From Flavobacterium frigoris PS1 (GTDB taxonomy: Bacteria; Bacteroidota; Bacteroidia; Flavobacteriales; Flavobacteriaceae): DNA of 46,884 bases. Each line of letters begins with the position of its first letter. Position 1 is the first letter of the stretch. Below are positions 14,801 through 24,427 of this stretch, in pieces. The translations under genes were made by a program, and so were the position numbers. A model generated the notes under the pieces. It saw nothing but the letters and a program-made list of their open reading frames with translations, was not told where the DNA came from and did not search any database. The DNA lies in assembly GCF_000252125.1 (NCBI RefSeq), contig NZ_AHKF01000030.1, positions 1 through 46,884 on the forward strand, in the 5' to 3' direction.

Positions 14801-16621
14801 CTAAACATTGTTCTGCCTGAGTAGTTTATCAGTCCATAATTTCACATCTGAGTCAGGAACTACCAATTTTAAAAATAGCTCAGGACGCGATAAAGCAACA
14901 TATACAATCCGCAATTCTTCCAAATCGTTTGGATTTAAAAGTTTTGGGTCAGAATTTAAAATGGTATCATAATTCTTAAGAACCGATTTTTTCCCCAATA
15001 ACAACAAGACAGCCTGAAAAGTTTTGCCTTTTACCGAATGAACGGTCCCAAAATAAAATGGATGCAGTCGCTCACTGTTTAAATCTTCACCAAAATAATC
15101 ATCAATTAAAATATCCCCGTATTTGCTATCAATATTTAAATTAATATTAATCCCTGAGCTTTTTAACGCTGCATTAGCCTCCTTCACCCATACATTTAAG
15201 GTCTTATCTTTAGTATAAGGCAGGCTGTCAATAAATCTAAAAATTTCTCTTCTATAATTTTTGATTCCTAAAACCGCTATCTTATCACTTATAAATTGAC
15301 TGCTGCAGTAGAATCGTGAATCGGCCGGACGCAATAGAGCCTCAAAATATGATTTTTCCAATAATTTATATCCTTTGTTTAATCCCCCATGTTCATACAT
15401 ATGCTTTCCTTTGATTATGCCTTTCACATGATAATGATTCTTTAGCCAGGGGATAGTCTCAAAACTATGCACATCAGAACTAAGTCCTAAGTATCTCGAA
15501 CTCGCAGTACCTCTATACAATACCGCTACATTTTCTTTATTTACTATTATTCCATTATTATCACATTCCTTAAGGAAATCTTTTAAAATTTCTCCAAAAG
15601 CCTCATGGCTTTCTTCAGTGGTTATAACTGTAATATCTTTTTTAGTCGCTTTCTTTGGCATTTTATAGCCAGAAATTGCAGGTATTAAAACAGAGTCCTT
15701 AACTCGTTCATTTACAGCTTTTATTTCTGAAAATGACGATAGATTCTGTATGAAATCACAAATATGCTGGGAGCTTCTTCTATTCTCATACAAAAGTATC
15801 TTGTCCCATACATCATATTTCGCATCAAATAATTCAGGCCGGGCTTCATTCCATTCAAATATCGACTGGTCACGATCACCGATCAGCATAATATTGTTGT
15901 TGCCTTTACTATTAAATATGTCAATGATTTTCATATGTATGTCATTCGTATCTTGACATTCATCAATTAAAAAATTAGCAAACTTTTTAGCAATATTTTC
16001 AGCTATTATAGGATATTTTTCTAACACTTTAAGAGCAATATAATTTGCATCAGACTGATTAGCATAACCTTTTTTAAACAAAGCCCATTTAGAATTGATA
16101 ATATTTGTGATATTACCGTTGATACCACCGCTAATGTTGTTATAAACCCATTTAAAATGGAATGCTTGATAAGGCGCTATACGAGTTAGGATATCATTCG
16201 AATCAAAAGTTGTCTTATCAAAATACTGGTCATAATCCATATCAAACTTCTTCACACTCCATGGGCCATGTGGTTCCCCTACCAATTCCGGCCTGGAAGA
16301 ACATCCCATTATTAAATGACCAAAAGGAAGGAAGATAAACGTATTGATAAAACTATCTATGGTTCCCAAAAAATGAGGGTGGCTTAAAGGAATTGGAGTT
16401 GAAAAATCAGTTAAGAGCTTATCTTCGATTTCCCTACATGCAATATTTGTAAATGAAATTATTGCCAGGCCTTTTTTTCCTAAATCAGGCTCTCTGAGCA
16501 GACGCGATATTCGTGCCGCCAACGAATATGTTTTACCACTGCCGGGACAAGCCTTTACAACTACTGTACCCTGATTGTAATCTAAAATTTTTCGTTGGCC
16601 ATCTGATAATTTGCTATACAT
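14801..16621 (-). CDS. UvrD/Rep-family superfamily 1 helicase, GajB-like
   Basis: A 606-residue SF1A helicase. Motif I is ACPGSGKTYSLAARI (GKT at 29-31), motif Ia IISFTNIACREI, motif II FLIDECQDTND (DECQD 220-224), motif III LIGDRDQSIFEWNEA (248-260), motif V GTVHSVKGKTFQAV and motif VI RIVYVALSRPELF. It starts one base after the stop of the OLD-family gene, so the two are translationally coupled. That pairing and order define Gabija (GajA-GajB), where GajB is about 500 residues; this one is longer, mostly between motifs III and V. In Gabija GajB is thought to sense or unwind DNA ends and stimulate the GajA nuclease. The catalytic residues all look intact. Confidence 0.85.
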   Translation of the reverse strand: MYSKLSDGQRKILDYNQGTVVVKACPGSGKTYSLAARISRLLREPDLGKKGLAIISFTNIACREIEDKLLTDFSTPIPLSHPHFLGTIDSFINTFIFLPFGHLIMGCSSRPELVGEPHGPWSVKKFDMDYDQYFDKTTFDSNDILTRIAPYQAFHFKWVYNNISGGINGNITNIINSKWALFKKGYANQSDANYIALKVLEKYPIIAENIAKKFANFLIDECQDTNDIHMKIIDIFNSKGNNNIMLIGDRDQSIFEWNEARPELFDAKYDVWDKILLYENRRSSQHICDFIQNLSSFSEIKAVNERVKDSVLIPAISGYKMPKKATKKDITVITTEESHEAFGEILKDFLKECDNNGIIVNKENVAVLYRGTASSRYLGLSSDVHSFETIPWLKNHYHVKGIIKGKHMYEHGGLNKGYKLLEKSYFEALLRPADSRFYCSSQFISDKIAVLGIKNYRREIFRFIDSLPYTKDKTLNVWVKEANAALKSSGININLNIDSKYGDILIDDYFGEDLNSERLHPFYFGTVHSVKGKTFQAVLLLLGKKSVLKNYDTILNSDPKLLNPNDLEELRIVYVALSRPELFLKLVVPDSDVKLWTDKLLRQNNV

Positions 16622-16622
16622 G

Positions 16623-18623
16623 TTAGACCTTTTTATCGATTACCCAACGAATTGAATTTTCAAGGTATTTAGGAATTACAAAATGCCTCCACATTCCAGG
16701 TTTTTGCTCAAGTAAATAAGCTAAGTTTTCTGCTAACACTGATTTATCTTTATTGGATTTCAACTTCTTCAAAATATCAGCCGCTAGCAAGTGCTTATTA
16801 GCAAAAACATCAACATATTTTTTAGAATGCATATCGTTATAAATTCGGGCAATTAATCTGGCATTGTAGTCATCTGCTGTTATAAGCTCATACTCAAATG
16901 TATGATTCGCTAATTCAACTCTTAGATTTTTATTGGCTAATTTTTGTGCTTTTGAGGCACGGTCAGATAACTTATTGTATTTGTTTGACAATACTGCCTT
17001 AATAAAAACTTCATTGGACTCAAAATCTGTGATTTTTAGATCCTTTGTCACGTCAAAATCCACTATACGATTACTGTGGTCAATTATTTTTAGACCTTTA
17101 AGCTCTTTGAAAACTTCAACAGCTTGAGCCTTATTGATTCCCTCACCTTTGCTAATAAAATTTCCAGATTTTATGATACTTTTGTCATCATCAGTGATTA
17201 GCGAACAATAAGTCGCCAATCTCTTTTCTTTATCAGGTGCGTTAAAAAGATTGGCAAATGGCTCAAAAGCAACTCCATTGATATTTACTATTTCAATACC
17301 ATTCTTATCAAGATCATAATCTTTTCCAGTCATTTTAGCAAATACAGGAAGTAATAATGCTTCTGATATACCTTCAACCAATATACACCCGCTTGCGAAA
17401 AACAGTTGCGATTTGGTAACGTCTAAAAATTTTCTCAAATAATCTTTGTTCTTGCCTGTAAGGATCGATTTCCTGGTCGTGAAAAAAGATGTTTTATACA
17501 ATTCATCTTTTTGTAATATCAGTAGATTATCAAGATTTGATTTTGCAGTGATTGTTGGAGAATGTGAAGTTATAAATATTTGCACACCTAAATCTTGTAA
17601 AGTATTTAGATAATTAAAAAATGTGTTTTGACGTTGCGGATGTAAATGAGCTTCGGGTTCCTCTATCAATAAAGCATAATAATGTTCAATTTCCTGATCT
17701 CTCCTGCTTTTCAGATCCCCTAAAACTGCCGATGCCAATATTATATTATTATCTCCCAATCCATTCTGGCTGATATCAAAATATTTTTGAAGGTGTAAAT
17801 CAGTACCCAAAACCGCTTGTGAGTAAACAGGTTTCCTTGTAAGGAGCCCCTTAACAATATTGTCATATTTATATTCCAACAGCTTTAAATGGACCTTAGA
17901 ACTCTTTTTCTTGATATCTGCTTTTTCTAGATGTTCATTTATATAACTTTGTCCTGTACTGATTAAACCAGTCCAGTCATCGTTTTGAAGCACTTTTTCA
18001 ATTGCTTGTGAAAGCTCGTTTTTTTTGTCATGTGTAAGGCTGACTGTTTTTTTTCCTGCTGGATCAGCTTTCTCATACGAAGTCATATCCCTAAATAAGG
18101 AAGTAACTTTATTATTGTTTGCATAAGGCCTTAATTCCTGTTCGGCATTTCTTAATGGTTCCAGATAAGAGTAATATATCTGCTGTAACTCTGCCATATC
18201 TACGATAGTATCATGTCCTCCCCATACTTTCCATTTTAATTTTTCATTTCCCCTAATGTCTTTTTCAATATCATAATGAAAATTCAACCTTAAGTTTGGG
18301 GATTCTTTCTTTGCTGGGTCTTGCCATAATAGTGAATGAAAAAGATTTCTGTCTTCAGCTTCTTCAATTTTAAACTCTATAGTAAATTCTATAGGTTCAA
18401 GGACATCTGAAATAACCAAGTTGTCAATATAAAAATCTTCCGGATTTTTCACACCAATATCTCTCCATTGTCTTCCTAAGCTTAAGCATATCCTGATTGC
18501 GTCAATTATGGTCGTTTTTCCTACATTGTTTTCTCCAACAATAATATTTAGTCCTTTATTAAATTCTACTACTAAATACTCAATAGACCTGAATTTTTTA
18601 ATTGTAAGTTTTTCTATATACAT
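16623..18623 (-). CDS. OLD-family ATP-dependent endonuclease, GajA-like
   Basis: An ABC-type ATPase fused to a TOPRIM nuclease, 666 residues from the ATG at 18623. An upstream TTG at 18632 would add three codons, but the ATG places MYIEKLTIKKFRSIEYLVVE at the N terminus as in the family. Walker A is GENNVGKTT (30-38), the signature region QNGLGDNN lies near 287 and Walker B is LLIEEPEAHLHP (319-330), followed by the His of ITSHSPTI. The TOPRIM domain shows E417 (LVEGISEALLLPVF) and DDD 478-480 (LITDDDKS). With the coupled UvrD gene this is a class 2 OLD pair, the Gabija arrangement, at somewhat greater length than the reference GajA. Anti-phage DNA nicking is expected from the family and not shown here. 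Confidence 0.86.
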   Translation of the reverse strand: MYIEKLTIKKFRSIEYLVVEFNKGLNIIVGENNVGKTTIIDAIRICLSLGRQWRDIGVKNPEDFYIDNLVISDVLEPIEFTIEFKIEEAEDRNLFHSLLWQDPAKKESPNLRLNFHYDIEKDIRGNEKLKWKVWGGHDTIVDMAELQQIYYSYLEPLRNAEQELRPYANNNKVTSLFRDMTSYEKADPAGKKTVSLTHDKKNELSQAIEKVLQNDDWTGLISTGQSYINEHLEKADIKKKSSKVHLKLLEYKYDNIVKGLLTRKPVYSQAVLGTDLHLQKYFDISQNGLGDNNIILASAVLGDLKSRRDQEIEHYYALLIEEPEAHLHPQRQNTFFNYLNTLQDLGVQIFITSHSPTITAKSNLDNLLILQKDELYKTSFFTTRKSILTGKNKDYLRKFLDVTKSQLFFASGCILVEGISEALLLPVFAKMTGKDYDLDKNGIEIVNINGVAFEPFANLFNAPDKEKRLATYCSLITDDDKSIIKSGNFISKGEGINKAQAVEVFKELKGLKIIDHSNRIVDFDVTKDLKITDFESNEVFIKAVLSNKYNKLSDRASKAQKLANKNLRVELANHTFEYELITADDYNARLIARIYNDMHSKKYVDVFANKHLLAADILKKLKSNKDKSVLAENLAYLLEQKPGMWRHFVIPKYLENSIRWVIDKKV

Positions 18624-19106
18624 AATCAACAACTGGTTTCTAATTCCTTAATTGATAAATATATAAAATTTATGTCGTTATGAATTTACGAGTTTCCATA
18701 ATTTGAACTATTAATTCGGTTATCCGTGCTTTACAATGCACTCTTATCATTATTAAAAAGCTGTAAGCTCAACTAGACATTGGTTTAGCAGCCCGATTGG
18801 CCTTCTTGAAATTTTATATAAATCCAACCCACAATATAAGATTTTATTCACAAATACATAAGGTAAATACTAAAATTTTCAATTCTAAACGGAATAAAAA
18901 GGTAGCCAAGATAGCCCCCGCCGTATGCTGCATGCACATAATGGCTCCGCTTACGCTTCACCACCCTTCTGGACTTACACCACTCCGCATCCTTATAATC
19001 GGTCACTTGATTTTTTCTTTCTTTTTTCCGGTTTTCTTTTAAAAACAATTTTTGCAGGGGATTGGAGAAGAAATCAAAACAGTAGTAATCTTAAAAAATT
19101 AACATC
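18624..19106. other. Gap between the Gabija-like locus and an ssb remnant
   Basis: No gene is supported in these 483 bases. Bases 18895-19000 are clearly richer in G and C than their surroundings, and together with the ssb start that follows they look like backbone of a conjugative element or plasmid. The promoter of the OLD-family gene must lie in the left part, read on the minus strand, but no good TAnnTTTG box was found. Confidence 0.5.
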
Positions 19107-19223
19107 ATGGAAATCACAGGACGCATTACAAAAGATGCAACAGTTAGAAAAGTTAACAAGGACAATGAAGTGGTCAATTTCAGCATCGTCATAAAGACTC
19201 CTCACTGTTCTTTGCTCGAATAG
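19107..19223 (+). pseudogene. ssb: Truncated single-stranded DNA-binding protein gene
   Basis: The first 30 codons from ATG 19107 read MEITGRITKDATVRKVNKDN followed by EVVNFSIVIK, the N-terminal OB-fold strand pattern of the SSB proteins carried by Bacteroidota conjugative elements and plasmids. A full protein has more than 100 residues, but here the frame runs into eight unrelated codons and stops at 19223. The break lies near 19196, where the sequence becomes the 3' end of an opposing reading frame, so this is a recombination junction rather than simple decay. The piece cannot form the OB fold. It points to an ICE or plasmid as the source of this part of the island. Confidence 0.72.
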
Positions 19224-19447
19224 ACAATCTGATCTAGGCCTTTTACTGCTTCAATGCTTAAAATTACATATTGTGAAGCTTCACCGGAGGCTAACACCAG
19301 CTCCAAATGCTGTATAAGCTCAGCGTATTCTTCAATTTCAAGTCTTAGATTAGAATGCTTGGAGAGCCATGTAATTATCTGTTTTTGAGGTGCTGTTTTG
19401 AGCCGCTCAGTAATCTCTGATTGATGCAATAAATAAACGTCCGTCAA
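19202..19447 (-). CDS. Small protein of unknown function (possible gene fragment)
   Basis: An open frame of 81 codons on the minus strand with a protein-like composition: helical, Leu/Glu-rich (RLEIEEYAELIQHLELVLAS) and no known motif. The only plausible start is a TTG at 19447; no ATG exists in a useful position, so this may be the 3' part of a longer gene whose front was lost. Its last codons overlap, on the other strand, the foreign tail of the truncated ssb. It lies between two defence loci that read away from it. I do not recognise a family. Confidence 0.4.
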   Translation of the reverse strand: MTDVYLLHQSEITERLKTAPQKQIITWLSKHSNLRLEIEEYAELIQHLELVLASGEASQYVILSIEAVKGLDQIVYSSKEQ

Positions 19448-19615
19448 AAATTTATACCTAATTTATTTAAACTACTGGGAGTAGTTTAAATTAGAAATAT
19501 TGATCAAATGGAAAATAGCCTAAAATAATTAAGCAATCAGATGAAAACTGTCCCGTAAGGATGCGGCTAATTGTGGTGCGTTCCCGAATGAAAAACAATA
19601 AAATGAAACATTTTA

Positions 19616-19637
19616 AAAACGGAAGCAGCTTCGTTTT
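19616..19637 (+). terminator. Short GAAG/CTTC hairpin with T run
   Basis: AAAACGGAAG pairs with CTTCGTTTT around a three-base loop, with one bulged base, and runs into TTTTTTAA. It resembles a small intrinsic terminator on the plus strand, though no intact plus-strand gene lies directly upstream. Confidence 0.35.
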
Positions 19638-19756
19638 TTAACATATAGCCCACGCATACACTCCCATGATCTCCAGCTCTTCTAATTTTATACTCATAAC
19701 AACACTTCAATTCATACAATACATTTTTTGGGCTCAAATTCAGGCATTTCTTATAC

Positions 19757-19764
19757 TATATTTG
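19757..19764 (+). promoter_or_regulatory. Candidate -7 element for the NACHT operon
   Basis: TATATTTG matches the Bacteroidota -7 consensus TAnnTTTG and lies 22 bases before the ATG at 19787. No -33 element with good spacing is apparent; a TTTTTTG at 19724-19730 is farther away than usual. Confidence 0.45.
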
Positions 19765-19786
19765 TATTTCATTAAAATTTACCCTT

Positions 19787-22700
19787 ATGTCAAAAAAAGG
19801 AGGTGATTTAGAAATCCTGGCTCTTGAGTTTCTTGAAAAAATTTTCAAAGAACTAAAATATACCGTTGTCCGAAAACGAATTCAGTTGTCAGGCTCCCAA
19901 GATGGTTATGATAATTTAATTGAAATTGTTGATGATAAATATTTCAGTAAATTAATTTATAGTGAATGCAAGGACTATACATCAGAATTGAATTATACTG
20001 ATGCAATAATTAAAATACCACAGCTTGCCTCCACCCATAAAAATATAGATTTATTCCTCTTTATATCCCCAAAAAAGGATTTCAGTAATATTTTTGAAGA
20101 AACCAGAAATAAGCCCTTTCTTGAAGCCTTGGCCAATGGACATTTTAAAGTCGCTGTTTTAAGCCCAGAAAATGATATTGAAAAATACTTCTCCCTATAT
20201 CCTGAGATCTATAAAAAAGCTTACCAAAAAGAGGCACCAGTTTTCAATGAAAGTGAAAGAGAAGAAATCTTAAACCAATTCGACAAGTTCATTTTCTCCG
20301 ACAGAAATCTGCAAAAAATAGTCATTGATGAAACTGACAAACACATCTATATCGACAATATTAAAGAAGACCCGTTTCATATTAAAAGAAGTGTAAGGGT
20401 CGTTCAAAATAGGGAGTATGAATATTATATGGCGACAACTGACCAGAAAACATTACTCTCTGAGGTTTATGTAAACGACACCGGGGTTATTCTACTGGGA
20501 AATCCCGGTTTTGGAAAGACCTCAGAACTAAGACAATTAGCCTCCGAATTATGGCACAGTAGGGACAGATTAAATATTATACCTTTTTTTAAATCTTTAA
20601 AAAACTTCACTACCTCTTCCAAAATTGAAAATTTTCTGCCTGACACCTTTAAATTGATTCCTAGACAAATCATAATTTTTGACGGCGTGGATGAAATTGA
20701 AAATATTATCGATTTCAGTAATAAGCTCAGGAGCTTTATTAATGATAATAGAGCTTTATTTGATGATAAAAAAATAAGGTTAATCATTAGCTGCCGAACA
20801 AATATTTATAAAAAATACATTAAAAACATCAGTGACTTGGGGGTTTACTTCTTAAATGAAATAAATCTATGGACCGGGTTACATTTTCTTGAATCTAAAT
20901 ATGGTCTAAAGGTAGAGGATGATAAAAATTTTGATATTTATAAAAATAAGGATATTTTAGAAAACCCATTTTACCTTGAGCTGATTGGAAATCATTATAA
21001 AAAACATAATGTGATCCTGACCAATAAAGCTTTATTGATACGCGAATATGTTAATTCAAGACTTAGTGAGGATAAAGAGAATAAATTCAGCAATTATCCA
21101 TCATTTGATAAAGACCAAATTATAAGCTATACCAAGAAAATTGCATTCTCTTTCGAAGCCATGCAAAGACCATTTCTGACTGCTTCTGAAATAAAAAAGG
21201 CAGCGCAGGTCGATGAAGTAAATCTTGCAAAAAACCCTTTCCTGGAAGAAAATATGGCCGATAATTGGAGTTTTGTCCTTAAAAACATCCAAGAGTATTT
21301 TGTGGCCAGTATTCTATCCGAGCTAACTTTTCAAGAGATAATAAACCTGATTCGAATAGATATTCATACAAACAAAGTCCATCCTACCTGGCATAATGTA
21401 GTTACTTTTTTACTGAACCTTATAGAAGACCAAGCGATACATGATTCTTTAGTGGACTGGATGGTTGACAACGATTATGAACTGCTCTTTAATGCCGATT
21501 CAGACAGAATAACCGATGAGATAAAATCTAAGGTTTTAAAGAAACTATTCACCAAGGACTGCATAGAAGATAATCTGTGGATTAACGACTCAAACAGTAT
21601 TGCATCTTTCAGCCAATGTAATAATAATATAGAGTACTTGCTTTCTCAATCCAAGGATATCTCCATTCACAGAAGAGCAAGAATGTCTGCTATGAAAATC
21701 CTGTCCTATATGAATATTCCTCCAGAATTTTCAGATCAGATAAGAGCACTAACTCTTGATATTATTAATCAGGCTGATTTTGCCGATGAGCATTATGTGC
21801 ATCTTATACAGGATGCCATGATGCTTTGCAAGAGCATGGATTTAAATGAAGATATATTATTTTTCAACCAGATCATTGAATTGCTTAAAGACAGAGATGA
21901 AAGAGAAATTATCAGCTCAATTATCTCTTTTGCACCTATTCAATCTACTATTGATAATATTGATTATTTTCTGGACATTTTAGATAAAACCATTGGAAAT
22001 AAAAAATGGAATTCTGTTCCAAAATACAATTCGGTAAGTTCTACCAAAGACAGAATTTTTACATTATTTGCAAAAATCACCGATGGATCAATTTTGCTTA
22101 AAATTTACAGCTTTGCTATTGAAAGGCAAAAAAATTACCAATTTAGGGACAGTTTAGTAAAAGAGTTTCTGGCTCATCTAAAAGTTTTTTTCTCTTCTAA
22201 CAAGCAATATAATCATGATTTGATTAAGATAATTTCAAATGTTGTGATCGAGGATGCAGCAAATTATTATGATGATCAGCTGCTTTTGGAAGTTGTCCGA
22301 TCTTGTAATATTGAGAGGCAGGTGTTTGATATTGTACTTGAATCAATTAGTGGAAACTCTGACCGCAAACATTTTTTAGCTGAGATTACTGCACAAATTG
22401 ATTTTGATAAAATTCGCCAAAAATACAATGAAGGAACTCTTAACCAAGAGTTCATGAATCAGTTTAGAAACGTATTGAGTCACAGAAATTTCACCATAAG
22501 CAAAGAGCTTGAAACTTATATAGAATTAAGGACTGATTTCATCTTTGAAGACAAATTTAGCCAGCAGCAGCTTCAGGATAGAAATGATTTTTTTGCCACA
22601 AAAGAGCAAAAGAATTTTGATATCTTATTTGATCAACAGGAAATTGTAAATCAGATTATAATATTATACCAATACCTGGACAAGGAAGATTTAAGCTTCG

Positions 22701-24046
22701 AAGATCTTGATAAATTTTATTACAAATATTACCGGGATCATGAACTTCAAAAAAAGGTTACAGAGAATGCAAGAAGTCTTTTGTATGAAATTCTGAGAAA
22801 TAATTATCCTGAGAGTAAAAAACTAAACAAAGCTGATCTGCATAAGGAAGTACTGAATTCAAGCCTTGATATTATGTACGATATTTTAAACAGCCTTCCC
22901 AAAGACAAAAAAACCGCCAAAATTGAAATCTCTGAACACCAAAAACAATTCATCAAAGAGTGGTGTGACCAGATGACGCCAACAGCCAAAGATTTTTATT
23001 TAAATGAGCTCGCTCTAGGGAATGATTACTACTACAATGACAAGTATTATCTCTTTGAGTCTATCTATAAATTTCAGAAGTTTTTTCATTTCTATTTAGA
23101 TCAGCAGATGCTGTTGGACATGTTATGGTTCAATTCACTCGAGGAAGGCATTAAAACAGATTATCTGAAAGGTATTGTTCCCATTGAAAAGGTGAATGAG
23201 CGTATTGTAAATAATCTCCAGCATGCCAAACTCTCAGCGCAGAATTTCTGCAATCATTTAAAATACTGTCGAGAAAATAATATTAGCATAACTAATCTTA
23301 ACCTGGATCTAAAATCAAAAATATATGAGTTTTTAAGCAGCGGCAATTACCATTATACCGGGGAAATAATAGAAAATTTTTTCTATAAGGATTTAGAATC
23401 GCTACAAGAATTTTTAAATTATAAACTTGAAAACAACGGAGAATCTACCCGTTTCCTATTTGATTGTATTACGCCGCTGCTGACAAAAGAGAACAGAGAG
23501 GACATTGCTTTAGACTTTTTAACCCAAAATTACTCCAGTTTAATTACTTATGATATATTTACAGAAAAGGAAATCATAAGAAATCTGATCAGCTTAAATT
23601 ATCAGGATGCCTTTGAGAAATATTACATCATCGTAGAAAATCAGATTCAAAATGATCTAAAAGGAGAATTTGTTTTTAGAAATCAGGAATGGTTAAAATT
23701 CACCCAGGCAAATGCATTAAAAATGCTTGTGAACACTTTTGATTTGTGCCTGTCAACCCCAAATCTCCAAGCATTATTCGGGGATCATTATTCCCCAGTT
23801 AGAATTTGCGTTGAAACAATTATAAGCGTTTGCAAAGCAAATGATGAGCTAACCTGCGCAAAAACCTTACAACTACTTAATGACATAGATTCTGAAAAAC
23901 TGGAATCTCAAAATTTGGACTTATTTTATTTAAACAAACTAAAAAACGATATTCAGGAGATATATTATAACCATAAATCAAAACCTTATAAAATGATACA
24001 AGTGTTAAAGATATTGGATGATAATAAATATTTATTTTTAATCTAA
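19787..24046 (+). CDS. Mrr-like nuclease / NACHT NTPase (STAND, Avs-like) defence protein
   Basis: A 1419-residue three-part protein. Residues 1-150 fit a PD-(D/E)XK nuclease of the Mrr group: acidic residues around GSQDGYDNLIEIV (36-48) and E60-x-K62 in YSECKDYTSE. Residues about 225-480 are a NACHT-type STAND NTPase: Walker A GNPGFGKT (238-245), Walker B IIIFDGVDEIE (295-305) with the NACHT-typical DG-x-DE, and the Arg motif LIISCRTN (332-339). The remaining ~900 residues are helical, Leu- and Asn-rich, without a clear repeat consensus, in the place where STAND proteins carry their sensor. Effector-NTPase-sensor order equals that of Avs and bacterial NACHT anti-phage proteins. Ligand-triggered oligomerisation and DNA cleavage are inferred. 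Two small-spaced genes follow on the same strand. Confidence 0.85.
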   Translation: MSKKGGDLEILALEFLEKIFKELKYTVVRKRIQLSGSQDGYDNLIEIVDDKYFSKLIYSECKDYTSELNYTDAIIKIPQLASTHKNIDLFLFISPKKDFSNIFEETRNKPFLEALANGHFKVAVLSPENDIEKYFSLYPEIYKKAYQKEAPVFNESEREEILNQFDKFIFSDRNLQKIVIDETDKHIYIDNIKEDPFHIKRSVRVVQNREYEYYMATTDQKTLLSEVYVNDTGVILLGNPGFGKTSELRQLASELWHSRDRLNIIPFFKSLKNFTTSSKIENFLPDTFKLIPRQIIIFDGVDEIENIIDFSNKLRSFINDNRALFDDKKIRLIISCRTNIYKKYIKNISDLGVYFLNEINLWTGLHFLESKYGLKVEDDKNFDIYKNKDILENPFYLELIGNHYKKHNVILTNKALLIREYVNSRLSEDKENKFSNYPSFDKDQIISYTKKIAFSFEAMQRPFLTASEIKKAAQVDEVNLAKNPFLEENMADNWSFVLKNIQEYFVASILSELTFQEIINLIRIDIHTNKVHPTWHNVVTFLLNLIEDQAIHDSLVDWMVDNDYELLFNADSDRITDEIKSKVLKKLFTKDCIEDNLWINDSNSIASFSQCNNNIEYLLSQSKDISIHRRARMSAMKILSYMNIPPEFSDQIRALTLDIINQADFADEHYVHLIQDAMMLCKSMDLNEDILFFNQIIELLKDRDEREIISSIISFAPIQSTIDNIDYFLDILDKTIGNKKWNSVPKYNSVSSTKDRIFTLFAKITDGSILLKIYSFAIERQKNYQFRDSLVKEFLAHLKVFFSSNKQYNHDLIKIISNVVIEDAANYYDDQLLLEVVRSCNIERQVFDIVLESISGNSDRKHFLAEITAQIDFDKIRQKYNEGTLNQEFMNQFRNVLSHRNFTISKELETYIELRTDFIFEDKFSQQQLQDRNDFFATKEQKNFDILFDQQEIVNQIIILYQYLDKEDLSFEDLDKFYYKYYRDHELQKKVTENARSLLYEILRNNYPESKKLNKADLHKEVLNSSLDIMYDILNSLPKDKKTAKIEISEHQKQFIKEWCDQMTPTAKDFYLNELALGNDYYYNDKYYLFESIYKFQKFFHFYLDQQMLLDMLWFNSLEEGIKTDYLKGIVPIEKVNERIVNNLQHAKLSAQNFCNHLKYCRENNISITNLNLDLKSKIYEFLSSGNYHYTGEIIENFFYKDLESLQEFLNYKLENNGESTRFLFDCITPLLTKENREDIALDFLTQNYSSLITYDIFTEKEIIRNLISLNYQDAFEKYYIIVENQIQNDLKGEFVFRNQEWLKFTQANALKMLVNTFDLCLSTPNLQALFGDHYSPVRICVETIISVCKANDELTCAKTLQLLNDIDSEKLESQNLDLFYLNKLKNDIQEIYYNHKSKPYKMIQVLKILDDNKYLFLI

Positions 24047-24119
24047 AATAGTCACACAGTCAAAATAATCCAATCAATTTTAAATTGATTATTATTAAAA
24101 AAAAATTAAATTTTAAATT

Positions 24120-24395
24120 ATGAAGACAACTATATGGCTGTATGGTCAATTATTTTCGCTGGATTGGCCAGGGCAATTTTCAACTAAAAGAAGGGTTGCC
24201 TCGCTTACCAATAAATATATTTTTGAATTGAATAAATTAGATATCAAGGCAGAGGTGAGCTTTTTGATAGATGCAGAAAATGGTGCAAAAGCAGATGAAA
24301 AAGATTTGGAATTTGTGGTAACTGCCGAAAACAAAACTGATGAAAATAAAATTTGGGATGTTATTGTCAAAGTAAAAAACAAGCTTGATTACTAA
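24120..24395 (+). CDS. Small protein between NACHT and DUF4365 genes
   Basis: A 91-residue protein of unknown family. It begins MKTTIWLYGQLFSLDWPGQF and continues with charged helices and strands (KAEVSFLIDAENGAKADEKD, then EFVVTAENKTDENK). There is no signal peptide, membrane segment or metal motif. It lies 73 bp after the NACHT gene and 32 bp before the DUF4365/TPR gene, so it is almost certainly part of one operon with them. Small partners of this sort can be adaptors, regulators or inhibitors of the large protein; none of these roles is shown by the sequence. Confidence 0.6.
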   Translation: MKTTIWLYGQLFSLDWPGQFSTKRRVASLTNKYIFELNKLDIKAEVSFLIDAENGAKADEKDLEFVVTAENKTDENKIWDVIVKVKNKLDY

Positions 24396-24427
24396 ATGCT
24401 TAAATTTACAATAGAATTTGGCAAGTT

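Larger units (their letters stand above)
19448..19786. other. Gap upstream of the NACHT gene
   Basis: These 339 bases hold no gene. They contain a small hairpin with a T run (19616-19637) and, close to the NACHT gene, a TATATTTG box (19757-19764). Confidence 0.55.

Noticed and set aside
16623..18623. RecF-type or SMC-type housekeeping repair ATPase
   Set aside because: The C-terminal TOPRIM residues (E417, DDD 478-480) and the coupled UvrD gene point to the OLD/Gabija family.
18797..19194. Three overlapping frames of 66-89 codons upstream of the ssb remnant
   Set aside because: They overlap each other on both strands, have odd composition and no family resemblance; the region is better explained as non-coding element backbone.
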